Notes: generated by a model from the letters alone, not told the origin. Positions 7,389-15,020 are shown, counted from the stretch's first letter. The stretch: DNA of 16,008 nt from an uncultured Prevotella sp. (GCA_937880835.1 CALGRN010000072.1:1-16008); one strand, 5' to 3'. Translations and numbers: made by a program.

Positions 7389-7419
7389 ATAATTACGTAC
7401 TTATATATAAATGAGAATG

Positions 7420-7427
7420 CAAAGTTA
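7420..7427 (-). promoter_or_regulatory. Bacteroidota -7 promoter element of purH
   Basis: The minus strand reads TAACTTTG followed by C, matching the Bacteroidota TAnnTTTG consensus. Transcription would start about 25-30 nt before the purH ATG at 7388. I did not find a clear TTG at the -33 position. Confidence 0.6.
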
Positions 7428-7985
7428 AGAAAAACACTTGATTAAAAGCACTTTCTGATGAAAAAAAACGAAAACAAGGATTAATTTATAATAAAGAAGA
7501 TAAAGAAACAACGTGTCTTGCGAGCGGTTTCGGGCATGTGGCAGGTGTGAAAAAACATGACAAAAATGTTGTTTTTACAGCCTTGTTTTATGCATTTTGT
7601 CTGCAAAAATAATAACTCTGAAAAAACGACAACATTGTTTTGACAATTCAATATCTATGTTTTTGCGTTGTAAAAGTTATGCTTTTGCAATGCAAAACAA
7701 TAACTTTCAGAGTTCAAAAGTTATCCTTTTTAAAAGCAGTTTTTAAAGCGTTGATATTCAGTATAATGCAAATGCCGTTTTTTATGTTCTGTAACTGCAT
7801 TCAAACAACGGCATACACGAATGACAAGACGGCGGAAAACATATTTCGGCAAGCATGCAGAAAGATAGCTGCCGTTATGAATTTTTATTACAAAAACAGC
7901 CCTTGTATGTTCCCTTTCTGCAATGTCTCCATCGTGTCTGTACGTTAATTAAAGCGCAGTATCCGCATTTCTCGTTTTTTATTAT
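7428..7985. other. Non-coding divergent region between purH and the MazG-like gene
   Basis: I see no credible gene in this stretch between the two divergent promoters. It holds repeat array 1 (7650-7730), annotated separately. It also holds an 8-bp inverted repeat, ATGCCGTT at 7772-7779 and AACGGCAT at 7807-7814, separated by 27 bases. The same AACGGC core occurs directly before the two other repeat arrays of the window, so this inverted pair may belong to the same repeat family. Confidence 0.5.
7650..7730. repeat. 22-bp-period repeat array 1 (four units)
   Basis: Four 15-bp cores begin at 7650, 7672, 7694 and 7716, exactly 22 bp apart: AATATCTATGTTTTT, AAAAGTTATGCTTTT, AAAACAATAACTTTC and AAAAGTTATCCTTTT. 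The 7-bp linkers are GCGTTGT, GCAATGC and AGAGTTC. Each core is a quasi-palindrome with A-rich and T-rich ends. The array lies in the divergent purH/MazG intergenic region. Confidence 0.8.
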
Positions 7986-7993
7986 TACATTTG
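7986..7993 (+). promoter_or_regulatory. Bacteroidota -7 promoter element of the MazG-like gene
   Basis: TACATTTG followed by C fits TAnnTTTG and lies 13 bases before the ATG at 8007. The transcript would have a leader of only about 8 nt, which explains the absence of a Shine-Dalgarno sequence. Confidence 0.55.
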
Positions 7994-8006
7994 CAGAACA
8001 AAAAAC

Positions 8007-8342
8007 ATGGCAGATATGGAAATGAACGAATATCAGCAAGCAGCCTTGCAGACCGCTGTCTATCCGCAGGAGATGAAGATTGTATATCCACTTATAGGCA
8101 TTACGGGCGAAACTGGCGAGGTTGCCGAGAAGATAAAGAAAGTGATACGCGACAATAACGCAGTGTTCTCGGATGATGACAGGCGTGAGATAGCGAAAGA
8201 GATAGGTGACATTCTGTGGTATATCTCTTCTCTTTCTTCCGACATAGGATATTCTCTTGATGAGATTGCAGCCATGAACATAGACAAAATAACATCGCGC
8301 AACGAGCGCGGAAAGATACATGGTGAGGGCGACAATCGCTGA
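8007..8342 (+). CDS. MazG-type nucleotide pyrophosphohydrolase
   Basis: A 111-residue all-alpha NTP pyrophosphohydrolase of the MazG-like superfamily, which hydrolyses (d)NTPs to NMP and pyrophosphate and is thought to clean nucleotide pools. The metal-binding signature is visible: GETGEVAEKIKK supplies the first E-x2-E pair, and KEIGDILWYIS supplies the second E-x2-D. The remainder, ending GKIHGEGDNR, fits a single-domain family member, not the two-domain E. coli MazG. It starts at the first ATG after a TAnnTTTG promoter. The Fur-family gene follows 48 bases downstream on the same strand without an obvious promoter of its own, so the two are probably co-transcribed. No defect is seen. The exact substrate cannot be told from the sequence. 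Confidence 0.85.
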   Translation: MADMEMNEYQQAALQTAVYPQEMKIVYPLIGITGETGEVAEKIKKVIRDNNAVFSDDDRREIAKEIGDILWYISSLSSDIGYSLDEIAAMNIDKITSRNERGKIHGEGDNR

Positions 8343-8390
8343 TGTGATACGGAAATAGCATATACATGAAAACTGAAAAGACATACGACT

Positions 8391-8810
8391 ATGGACAACA
8401 AGAAATATATAGAACTGCTGCAAGCTCATGGAATAAAACCTACTGCCAACCGAATTGTCATAGCAAAGACGTTGGCTCATGCCGTAAGACCGATGTCACT
8501 TTCCGAACTGGAATATAATATTATGACGATAGACAAGTCTAACATATTCAGAGCTTTGAACGTATTTAAAGCCAATCACCTCGTTCATGCCATAGAAGAC
8601 GGCAGCGACAGCGTGAGATATGAACTGTGCATGAGCAGCGACGAGCATGACGATGACGACATACACGTGCATTTCTATTGCGAGAATTGTCACAAAACGT
8701 TTTGCATGGAAGATACTCCCGTGCCGGCGGTAGAGTTGTCGGAAGGCTACGAAATGGTAACGGCAAATTATATAATAAAGGGTTTATGCCCCGAATGTGC
8801 AAAAAGATAA
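8391..8810 (+). CDS. Fur-family metalloregulator (Fur/Zur/PerR-like)
   Basis: A 139-residue Fur-superfamily repressor. The N-terminal winged helix covers residues about 1-80 (GIKPTANRIVIAKTL at the start, then SNIFRALNVFKANHLVHAI, the recognition helix and wing). The C-terminal dimerisation and metal-binding part has a histidine- and aspartate-rich stretch (DEHDDDDIHVHFYC), a CENC pair, and a second CPEC pair near the end, giving the usual structural zinc site of four cysteines. Whether it senses iron, zinc, peroxide or heme cannot be read from the sequence. It lies upstream of the TonB-dependent receptor and secreted flavodoxin genes, whose promoter contains inverted repeats, so I infer that it controls them. 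It is probably in one transcript with the MazG-like gene. Confidence 0.88.
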   Translation: MDNKKYIELLQAHGIKPTANRIVIAKTLAHAVRPMSLSELEYNIMTIDKSNIFRALNVFKANHLVHAIEDGSDSVRYELCMSSDEHDDDDIHVHFYCENCHKTFCMEDTPVPAVELSEGYEMVTANYIIKGLCPECAKR

Positions 8811-8918
8811 TGTTTGCATTCGCTTTTCTTACGTCAAAATTGCACGTTTTCGGCAAGTCATGTCCTATCGTTGCACATTATTCTTGCATAATTCAAACCA
8901 TACGGTTTTAATAGCGTA

Positions 8919-8940
8919 AAATCCATATAAATTAGGATTT
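8919..8940. promoter_or_regulatory. Inverted repeat upstream of the TonB receptor promoter
   Basis: AAATCC (8919-8924) and GGATTT (8935-8940) form a 6-bp inverted repeat around a 10-bp AT spacer, about 20 bases before the -7 box. Its position and symmetry suit a repressor or activator site. No consensus for the local Fur-family protein is known to me, so the assignment is weak. Confidence 0.3.
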
Positions 8941-8949
8941 CAGAGATTG

Positions 8950-8994
8950 ATTATTCGCTATAACTTTGCAACGGAATTAAAAAACGCGAATAAT
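8950..8994. promoter_or_regulatory. TonB receptor promoter enclosed by a 9-bp inverted repeat (putative operator)
   Basis: TAACTTTG at 8961-8968 (followed by C) is a TAnnTTTG promoter element 41 bases before the receptor ATG. It is enclosed by a perfect 9-bp inverted repeat, ATTATTCGC at 8950-8958 and GCGAATAAT at 8986-8994. The right arm lies in the 5' leader. A dimeric regulator bound to both arms would cover the promoter. The Fur-family protein encoded just upstream is the obvious candidate, by inference. The arms could instead pair as a long-loop hairpin, but only the right arm is transcribed, so DNA binding is more likely. Confidence 0.5.
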
Positions 8995-9009
8995 TAATAT
9001 TAAATCTAA

Positions 9010-11073
9010 ATGAAACATTATGTAATTTTGTTAGCCGTTGCAATGTCGTTGAATGCCTATTCCAACGAGGTTGACTCTGTGAAGACCGGCGAACAGCTTG
9101 AAGAAGTGGAGATAATCGGTTTCAAACAAGACCGAGCTGCCATCTCACCGGTATCTCAATCGTTTGTGGGAGGACAGACAATGAGTAACAACGAGATGAC
9201 GGGCATACGCGATTTGAGGTCTTTCTTCGCCAATTTTTACATGCCCGACTACGGTTCAAGGCAGTATTCACCTATTTATATAAGAGGTATCGGTTCGAGA
9301 GTCAATTCTCCTTCCGTTGGAGTATATGTTGACGGAATGCCCTATTTCGAACGTTCCGTGATAGACATGGACTTGTTCGGAGTGAGCAAAGTGGAGGTTC
9401 TGCGCGGTCCGCAAGGTTCTTTGTTCGGTCGAAACTCTACCGCCGGACTCATAAACATATATACCCGTTCGCCTCTTGACTATGAAAACACGATGGTGAA
9501 ACTAAGCTACGGCTCATACAACGACATACAGTTGTGCGCTTCTACATACAATAAGCTGACGCATAATCTTGGTATCTCGGTTGCAGCAAACTATCATCAC
9601 AACGACGGATATTTTAAAAACGTATTCCTTGACGAACGCGCCGACAAGATAGATAACGGTACTTTGCGGCTCGGAATGGCTTGGAAACCGGCGCAGAATT
9701 GGCTCTCTCGCTTCACGTTAAGCATCGACCATACAAAGCAGAGGGGTTATCCTTACGCGATATACGATGAAAACACCGGTAAATTAAACGATGTAAGCTA
9801 TGATCAAAGCAGCGGATACAGGCGCACGGTTATTACGAGTGGGATGAGTTGGAGATATGATTCGGAACTCTTTTTCATAAACAGTCAGACATCGTTTCAG
9901 CACAGCAACGACAAGATAACAATGGATCAGGACTACACGGAGAAGCATCTTTACTATGTATATATGCCTTTGCATCAGAACATGATAAGCCAAGAGCTTA
10001 CTCTCCGCTCTAAAAACGACAGTTGGTATCATCACATAACGGGACTGTTCGGATTTATTCAGCAGTCCGACTATTCTTCTTATGCCGATTATTACACAAG
10101 AAACGTGACCCTGCTTAAATCGAACAAGCTGCCCACGAAAGGCATTGCTGCATATCATGTTTCAACGTTCGACATCACCAAAAGACTGTCGGCATCTGTC
10201 GGAATGCGCTTCGATTTCGAGAAATCGGAAATAAACAACGAGTCGTATTCCATTCCGTTTGATAACGGCAGCAATGCTCAACTCACGGAGGAATATACGA
10301 GCAAGCTGTATTCAAGACAGTTTACGCCGCGCTTCACGATAAAATATGAGTTAGCGGAGGATAACATTGTGTATGCAACAGTGGCGAAAGGATTCAAAGC
10401 CGGAGGCTTCAATGCAGTAAAAGAAACACCCTCCGACCGTTCTTATGACCCCGAATATACATGGAACTATGAAGTTGGAGCAAAGCTGAACCTACTCGAC
10501 AACCGTCTCACTTGTGAATTTAGTGCGTTCTATATAGATTGGAAGAACCAACAACTTACAAGCCTTGTACCTGCATTGGGAAACATTGTGCGCAACATCG
10601 GACATTCCGACAGCAAGGGAATTGAGCTGTCCGTAACGGCAAATCCGTTGAAAGGACTTTATATAAACGCAAATTACGGATATACGTATGCACGCTTCCT
10701 TAGCGGAAATACAGGCAAAGGAAAGGACTATACGGGTAATTTCCTGCCTATGGTACCGCGCAATACGATGGCTGTTAACGTAAATTATTCTCTCTATAAC
10801 ATAAGCAGAACGATTGACAAACTTATGTTCAATGCCGGTCTTACCGGTAACGGCGACATCTATTGGCGTGAAGACAACTTGATGAAACAATCTTTCTATG
10901 CGTTGCTGAACCTGAAAGTTGCAGCCACATCAGGCAGGTTTACGTGGGAGGTTTGGAGCAAAAACACCACAAATACCGATTATATGGCATACTATTTCGC
11001 ATCGTCTCTGAAAATGGGACAGAAGGGAAAACCGTTCTGCATCGGCACTTCGATAATCTTTTCGTTGAAGTAA
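9010..11073 (+). CDS. TonB-dependent outer-membrane receptor
   Basis: A 687-residue outer-membrane receptor. It has an N-terminal signal peptide (about residues 1-18, MKHYVILLAVAMSLNAYS), a short acidic stretch EEVEIIG placed like a TonB box, and a plug domain to about residue 160 with the diagnostic motifs PIYIRGIGSR, GVYVDGMPYFERS, KVEVLRGPQGSLFGRNS and GLINIYTRSP. A 22-stranded-type barrel follows, with late motifs VAKGFKAGGFNAV and YEVGAKLNLLDNRL. It lacks the long N-terminal carboxypeptidase-like extension of SusC glycan transporters, which favours a siderophore, heme or metal substrate. It lies between a Fur-family gene and a secreted flavodoxin gene (38 bp downstream, same strand), which points to regulated iron, heme or metal uptake. 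The actual ligand is unknown. Confidence 0.9.
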   Translation: MKHYVILLAVAMSLNAYSNEVDSVKTGEQLEEVEIIGFKQDRAAISPVSQSFVGGQTMSNNEMTGIRDLRSFFANFYMPDYGSRQYSPIYIRGIGSRVNSPSVGVYVDGMPYFERSVIDMDLFGVSKVEVLRGPQGSLFGRNSTAGLINIYTRSPLDYENTMVKLSYGSYNDIQLCASTYNKLTHNLGISVAANYHHNDGYFKNVFLDERADKIDNGTLRLGMAWKPAQNWLSRFTLSIDHTKQRGYPYAIYDENTGKLNDVSYDQSSGYRRTVITSGMSWRYDSELFFINSQTSFQHSNDKITMDQDYTEKHLYYVYMPLHQNMISQELTLRSKNDSWYHHITGLFGFIQQSDYSSYADYYTRNVTLLKSNKLPTKGIAAYHVSTFDITKRLSASVGMRFDFEKSEINNESYSIPFDNGSNAQLTEEYTSKLYSRQFTPRFTIKYELAEDNIVYATVAKGFKAGGFNAVKETPSDRSYDPEYTWNYEVGAKLNLLDNRLTCEFSAFYIDWKNQQLTSLVPALGNIVRNIGHSDSKGIELSVTANPLKGLYINANYGYTYARFLSGNTGKGKDYTGNFLPMVPRNTMAVNVNYSLYNISRTIDKLMFNAGLTGNGDIYWREDNLMKQSFYALLNLKVAATSGRFTWEVWSKNTTNTDYMAYYFASSLKMGQKGKPFCIGTSIIFSLK

Positions 11074-11111
11074 CGTAATAACAAAAGAATAATATTAAAA
11101 CATCACATATA

Positions 11112-11717
11112 ATGAGAAAAAGAATTATATTTGCACTGATATTAATAGCAACGATTGCAAACATCAGTGTTATGGCACAACAACAGACTGCGGAAAAGGG
11201 CAAGAAGACGCTCATCGCATACTATTCGCGCAGAGGAATGAATTATACTCCGGATGGAATAAAAGACCTGAAAGTGGGCAATACGGAACTTTTTGCCGCT
11301 AAGATACAGAATATCATAGGCGGAAAACTGTTTCAGATAGACACCAAGAAGGTGTATCCTGCCGACTATCATGAGTGCTGCAAGGAGGCTTATGCAGAAT
11401 ATAAAGCCAACGCAAGACCTGAAATGGCTGCGCTTGTAGATGACATTGCCCTTTACGATACTATATACATAGGCTATCCTATATGGTGTCATACGTTCCC
11501 GATGGTGGTGTTTACGTTCTTGGAAAAATACGATTTGTCAGGCAAAACCATTATTCCTTTCTGCACAGACGAAGGAAGTGAATGGGGATACAGTCTCGAA
11601 CATCTGCGTAAAGCATGCCCGAAGTCGAACATTCTCGAAGGTTTGGAATTGCGCGGAACAAAGGTTAAGGAATCCGACGAAATCATAAAGGAATGGCTCG
11701 GCAGGGTTAATCCCTGA
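11112..11717 (+). CDS. Secreted flavodoxin-family protein
   Basis: A 201-residue flavodoxin-fold protein preceded by a clear signal peptide (MRKRIIFALILIATIANISVMAQ). The FMN phosphate loop is seen as AYYSRRGMNY (about residues 36-45), the flavin-flanking region as YIGYPIWCHTFPMVV, and the second flavin loop as PFCTDEGSEWG. The export signal is unusual, since classical flavodoxins are cytoplasmic electron carriers; here FMN chemistry would occur in the periplasm. There is no lipobox cysteine next to the cleavage site. The gene follows the TonB receptor by 38 bp with no promoter, so it is probably in the same transcript. I infer a reductive step on the imported ligand, for example ferric iron or heme, but the substrate and electron donor are not shown. 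A strong hairpin terminator follows. Confidence 0.85.
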   Translation: MRKRIIFALILIATIANISVMAQQQTAEKGKKTLIAYYSRRGMNYTPDGIKDLKVGNTELFAAKIQNIIGGKLFQIDTKKVYPADYHECCKEAYAEYKANARPEMAALVDDIALYDTIYIGYPIWCHTFPMVVFTFLEKYDLSGKTIIPFCTDEGSEWGYSLEHLRKACPKSNILEGLELRGTKVKESDEIIKEWLGRVNP

Positions 11718-11793
11718 AAACGGCATAGGAAAAGAGGTGGCAGACAAGCGGAAGACTACCGCAGGAGACACCAACCGAGATTTTGGAAATAAT

Positions 11794-11843
11794 AAAAACG
11801 AAGTTGCATGCAACGTATATCTGCGGCATGCAACTTCGTTTTT
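11794..11843. terminator. Perfect 18-bp hairpin, bidirectional terminator
   Basis: AAAAACGAAGTTGCATGC (11794-11811) is followed after a 14-nt loop by its exact reverse complement (11826-11843), which ends in a run of five T. With A-runs on the left and T-runs on the right it should terminate transcription from both sides: the flavodoxin gene from the left and the flippase gene from the right. Confidence 0.85.
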
Positions 11844-11894
11844 GTTATTCAATATCTATAAGGTTGGAAATCAGGACGTTGCAAACGGCATTGC

Positions 11895-11975
11895 AAAAGC
11901 TATCCTTTTGCATCGTAAAACAATAGCTTTTGCACGCCAAAAGGATAACTTTTGAAATGCAAAAGGATAGCTTTC
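11895..11975. repeat. 22-bp-period repeat array 2 (four units)
   Basis: Cores at 11895, 11917, 11939 and 11961: AAAAGCTATCCTTTT, AAAACAATAGCTTTT, AAAAGGATAACTTTT and AAAAGGATAGCTTTC. The linkers are GCATCGT, GCACGCC and GAAATGC. The first core is the reverse complement of the fourth apart from one base. A leader TTGCAAACGGCATTGC directly precedes the first core; a near copy precedes array 3. Confidence 0.85.
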
Positions 11976-12114
11976 GCAATGTAGTGCTTATATACTTGTA
12001 AAAAAGAAGTGTGTATTATGATAGATTACGACAATAAAATCGGACGGAAAAACAGCTCTTATTATCTTCCGCGACCATTGATACTGACCTTGCAAGGAAG
12101 CCTTGTTGTCGTTT

Positions 12115-13566
12115 CTACGTGCGCTTTTTTCTTATCTTCGACATTGCAAAATCGATGCATTCCTGCATTATCTGAACTTTCGCAATGCGCATCACTGCAT
12201 AGTAGAGTATTACTGCCAATGCTACTCTTGACGCTAACAGCAGCGCAAGATTGCTTATCGTGGATGTAATATAATGGGTAACAATCATCACCGCCAATGC
12301 TGCCGAAGCGAAAGGGAGTGTATCTTTGAGGAACATAAGCGCGCTGTAACCTGTCAGACGGTTTGCAAAGAAATGCCATACAAACAACCACAGCACGTTG
12401 ATAGCTGCATACGCCGTCACCATATTGCGTATGCCATAACGCCATATCACAGCCATGAGAGCTATTTGTATGACTCCCAAAACGAAAGTACAAAGGAAAT
12501 AGATGTCCGATTTGCCTTTACTTATTATGATGTTCGACAGCAGTGTGCACAGAGGAATGACCGAACCGCTTATGCAGAGTATCTGAACAAGCTCGGCACT
12601 TGCAAGCCATTTTGCCGTTATTGCAAGCACGATGAACTCTTTTGCCACAAGTCCGAAACCGAAAAGAAGCGGAAACGATATGAAGGAAGTGAAACGCATG
12701 AGCTTGCGTATGGCCTTCATCTGTCGTGCTTTATCATCGTTCAAATCCACCAGAACAGGCTGCGCAACCTGATTTACCATGCCTTGAACCAGATAGAAGC
12801 ATTTAGAGTTCCACTGATAAGCCTGATTATAGTTGCCCGTATCCTTTGCGGAGAAGTAATGACCGAGCATGATATTGAGCACGTTGTTGTTGATATGGGT
12901 AATTATTGTAGTGGCAAGTATCTTGAAAGAGAATTTGAACATGCGTCTTACGGGAGCGAAAGATATGTCGCGGAACGTAGGTCGCCATGTGGAATAATGC
13001 CACACCAAGAGCGTGTTTGTTCCCACAAAGACAAGTCCGAGCGTAGCAAGCGACCAGTAAGCCATGCCCGCCCATGCCATGACTGCACCTGTCGCGCTCG
13101 ACAATACCACAGCCGTCATGCCGGCTTTTGCCTGCTGTTTGCTCATAAGATTTTTGAAAAGAAATGCCGATTGAGCCGTCCCGAACGACGCTATGATTAT
13201 ACTTAGGAATGCATATCGGCACAACGGCACGAGTTCGGGAGTGTGATAGTAGTCTGAAATCAACGGAGCACAAAAGAAAAGTATCACATACATCGTGCAG
13301 CCTACTATTATATTGAACCAGAAAACGGAGTTGTAGTCTTTGTGAGAAGGTGCTTTCAGATTGGCTATCGCAGTTGTAAAACCACTGTTCTGCAATGCTG
13401 TGGCAACGAGAGAGAACACACTTATCATAGCCATCATACCGTAGTCTTCGGGCGATAACAGTCTTCCGAGAATGAGAGCGAACAACAATCCCACTATCTG
13501 TTGTACGCTGTTGTTCATTCCTCCCCAAAATAATCCTTTTGCGGTTTTCTCCTTTAACGTTTCCAT
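12115..13566 (-). CDS. Polysaccharide flippase, Wzx-like, MOP superfamily
   Basis: A 483-residue integral inner-membrane protein with some 12-14 hydrophobic helices. The N-terminus, ending GRLLSPEDYGMMAMISVF, carries the hallmark of the lipopolysaccharide/O-antigen flippases of the polysaccharide transporter family, which move lipid-linked sugars across the membrane. I choose the ATG at 13566 (METLKEKTAKGLFWGGMNN). The in-frame ATG at 13581 lies inside the promoter's -7 box (13579-13586) and would not be transcribed. The gene diverges from a glycosyltransferase gene across a 66-bp promoter region, so the pair probably works on the same surface glycan. No other polysaccharide genes are in view. 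The protein ends with the basic tail SKIRKKRT. Confidence 0.88.
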   Translation of the reverse strand: METLKEKTAKGLFWGGMNNSVQQIVGLLFALILGRLLSPEDYGMMAMISVFSLVATALQNSGFTTAIANLKAPSHKDYNSVFWFNIIVGCTMYVILFFCAPLISDYYHTPELVPLCRYAFLSIIIASFGTAQSAFLFKNLMSKQQAKAGMTAVVLSSATGAVMAWAGMAYWSLATLGLVFVGTNTLLVWHYSTWRPTFRDISFAPVRRMFKFSFKILATTIITHINNNVLNIMLGHYFSAKDTGNYNQAYQWNSKCFYLVQGMVNQVAQPVLVDLNDDKARQMKAIRKLMRFTSFISFPLLFGFGLVAKEFIVLAITAKWLASAELVQILCISGSVIPLCTLLSNIIISKGKSDIYFLCTFVLGVIQIALMAVIWRYGIRNMVTAYAAINVLWLFVWHFFANRLTGYSALMFLKDTLPFASAALAVMIVTHYITSTISNLALLLASRVALAVILYYAVMRIAKVQIMQECIDFAMSKIRKKRT

Positions 13567-13578
13567 ATTTATTGAACA

Positions 13579-13609
13579 CAAAAGTAGTGCTTATAATCTT
13601 ATAATCAAA
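13579..13609 (-). promoter_or_regulatory. Flippase promoter (-33 TTTG and -7 TACTTTTG)
   Basis: On the minus strand TTTG (13606-13609) is followed after 19 bases by TACTTTTG (13579-13586), which matches the Bacteroidota -33/-7 arrangement. Transcription would start around 13573, only a few bases before the ATG at 13566. Confidence 0.7.
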
Positions 13610-13619
13610 GTTTTTTAGT

Positions 13620-13627
13620 TATTTTTG
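13620..13627 (+). promoter_or_regulatory. Glycosyltransferase -7 promoter element, possible leaderless start
   Basis: TATTTTTG fits TAnnTTTG and ends only four bases before the ATG at 13632. With the usual spacing the transcript would begin at or next to the start codon, giving a leaderless or nearly leaderless mRNA. No Shine-Dalgarno sequence is present. Confidence 0.5.
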
Positions 13628-13631
13628 TGCC

Positions 13632-14687
13632 ATGAAAGTGTATTTTTATCACACACAAGACATACAGCATATCCTAAGAAGAATGAAGGAAGGAGAATTT
13701 CCGCCCCACTTCATCTACGGAGCTGCAAAACTGGGAGATTACGGCATTGATGTTGTATGGCATAAGTCGCGTATAGACCTGTCGAGATGGCGCATGATGA
13801 TATACAACACTTGGCGTATTCTCACTTGTCGCAAGCACATCGATGCCCTTTATGCAACGCATTACAGAGGCTTGGAGATTATTATTTTCATGCGTGCGTT
13901 AGGACTTTTCCGCAAACCGATAGTTATATGGCATCATCAGCCCATAATTACGCCGAAGTCGATGTTGCGCGAACTTATGGGCAGACTGTTCTACAAAGGC
14001 ATCGACGATATGTTTTTTTTCTCCCGAAAACTTATGGACGACTCTTTGAAAACCAAGAAAGCGCGCATCGAACGCATGCATCTGGGGCACTGGGGAGCTG
14101 ACTTAGACTTCTACGATAAGATACTTTCAGAGCGCAAGGAGCGTTCCGGCTTCATCTCAACGGGTAAAGAGATGCGCGACATGCCTACGCTTATAGATGC
14201 TTTCAACGCAACGGGCGCACCGCTCGACATATACATCGCGCGTAAAGCAGGAGATATTCGATATACTGATATATTGGCTGATAAGGAACTGAAAGACAAC
14301 ATCAACCTGCACTATCTTGACAAATTGATGCCTTACGAGATAAGTCTGCTTGTGAACAAGGCGCGCTGTGTGGTCATCTGTTGCCATGAAACGAAATACA
14401 CCGTAGGTCTTACTACGGTAGTGGAGGCATTGGCAGTGGGCATACCCGTTATATGCAGCCGCAATCCGCAGATACCTGTTGACTTCGAAAAGGAACGTTG
14501 CGGAATCTCCGTTCCATACTACGATGTGGACGGTTGGAAGCGTGCGATAGAATGGATGATGAACAATGAGGAGGAGGCAGAAGCAATGGGAAGTCGTGGA
14601 AGACGCCTTGCCGAACAGATGTACAATGACAATCGTTGTGCAAAAGAAGTTGCCGAAGTATTGAAAAAGCATTTTCAAAAGCGGTAA
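13632..14687 (+). CDS. GT-B glycosyltransferase, GT4-like
   Basis: A 351-residue glycosyltransferase with two Rossmann-like halves and no signal peptide, expected on the cytoplasmic face of the membrane. The N-terminal half begins MKVYFYHTQDIQHILRRM. The C-terminal half carries the nucleotide-sugar-binding signature GLTTVVEALAVGIPVICS (about residues 258-275), with the glutamate typical of GT4-type enzymes, followed by CGISVPYYDVDGWKRAIEWM and a helical tail. Donor and acceptor sugars cannot be inferred. It diverges from the flippase gene, which suggests a shared role in a surface polysaccharide or glycolipid. The start at 13632 is the first ATG after the promoter element, and family-like sequence begins immediately. 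Confidence 0.85.
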   Translation: MKVYFYHTQDIQHILRRMKEGEFPPHFIYGAAKLGDYGIDVVWHKSRIDLSRWRMMIYNTWRILTCRKHIDALYATHYRGLEIIIFMRALGLFRKPIVIWHHQPIITPKSMLRELMGRLFYKGIDDMFFFSRKLMDDSLKTKKARIERMHLGHWGADLDFYDKILSERKERSGFISTGKEMRDMPTLIDAFNATGAPLDIYIARKAGDIRYTDILADKELKDNINLHYLDKLMPYEISLLVNKARCVVICCHETKYTVGLTTVVEALAVGIPVICSRNPQIPVDFEKERCGISVPYYDVDGWKRAIEWMMNNEEEAEAMGSRGRRLAEQMYNDNRCAKEVAEVLKKHFQKR

Positions 14688-14903
14688 AACGAAATAAAAG
14701 CACGATTGTTTTTGCGTCTTTTATAAGTAGAAATAGCATTGGCTCGATGTATTCATGCAAAAACAAAGCAGCTTTTATATACCTAAAATCCTTCCTTTGC
14801 CGTTAGTTAAAAGACAATGTATAACATTTTACATACGTAGTCAACAGCAATAAAACCTCACTTCTTATAATATTGAAAATGAATACCTTGCAAACGGCTT
14901 TTC

Positions 14904-14984
14904 AAAAGCTATTGTTTTGCAAGACAAAAGTATAACTTTCGCCGTGCAAAAGTATAACTTTTATGATGCAAAAGGATAGCTTTT
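14904..14984. repeat. 22-bp-period repeat array 3 (four units)
   Basis: Cores at 14904, 14926, 14948 and 14970: AAAAGCTATTGTTTT, AAAAGTATAACTTTC, AAAAGTATAACTTTT and AAAAGGATAGCTTTT. The linkers are GCAAGAC, GCCGTGC and ATGATGC. The leader TTGCAAACGGCTTTTC directly precedes the first core. The first core is the exact reverse complement of the second core of array 2. Confidence 0.85.
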
Positions 14985-15020
14985 GAAAAATGAAAATAAT
15001 ATATCTTTAAAATAGGAGAA

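Larger units (their letters stand above)
11718..12114. other. Non-coding region between the convergent flavodoxin and flippase genes
   Basis: No credible gene is seen in this 397-bp gap. It contains the strong hairpin at 11794-11843 and repeat array 2 at 11895-11975, both annotated separately. The remainder up to 12114 shows no recognisable signal. Confidence 0.5.

Noticed and set aside
12009..12269. Possible small gene between array 2 and the flippase gene
   Set aside because: Most of it overlaps the flippase 3' end on the other strand, and no promoter or ribosome site precedes it.
12274..13206. Plus-strand open frame of 310 codons
   Set aside because: It is antisense to the flippase gene; the translation has no recognisable domain and the composition of an antisense shadow.
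7650..14984. The 22-bp-period arrays as small CRISPR arrays
   Set aside because: Repeat cores of 15 bp with 7-bp linkers are far too short for CRISPR repeats and spacers, the linkers are themselves partly conserved, and no cas gene is present.
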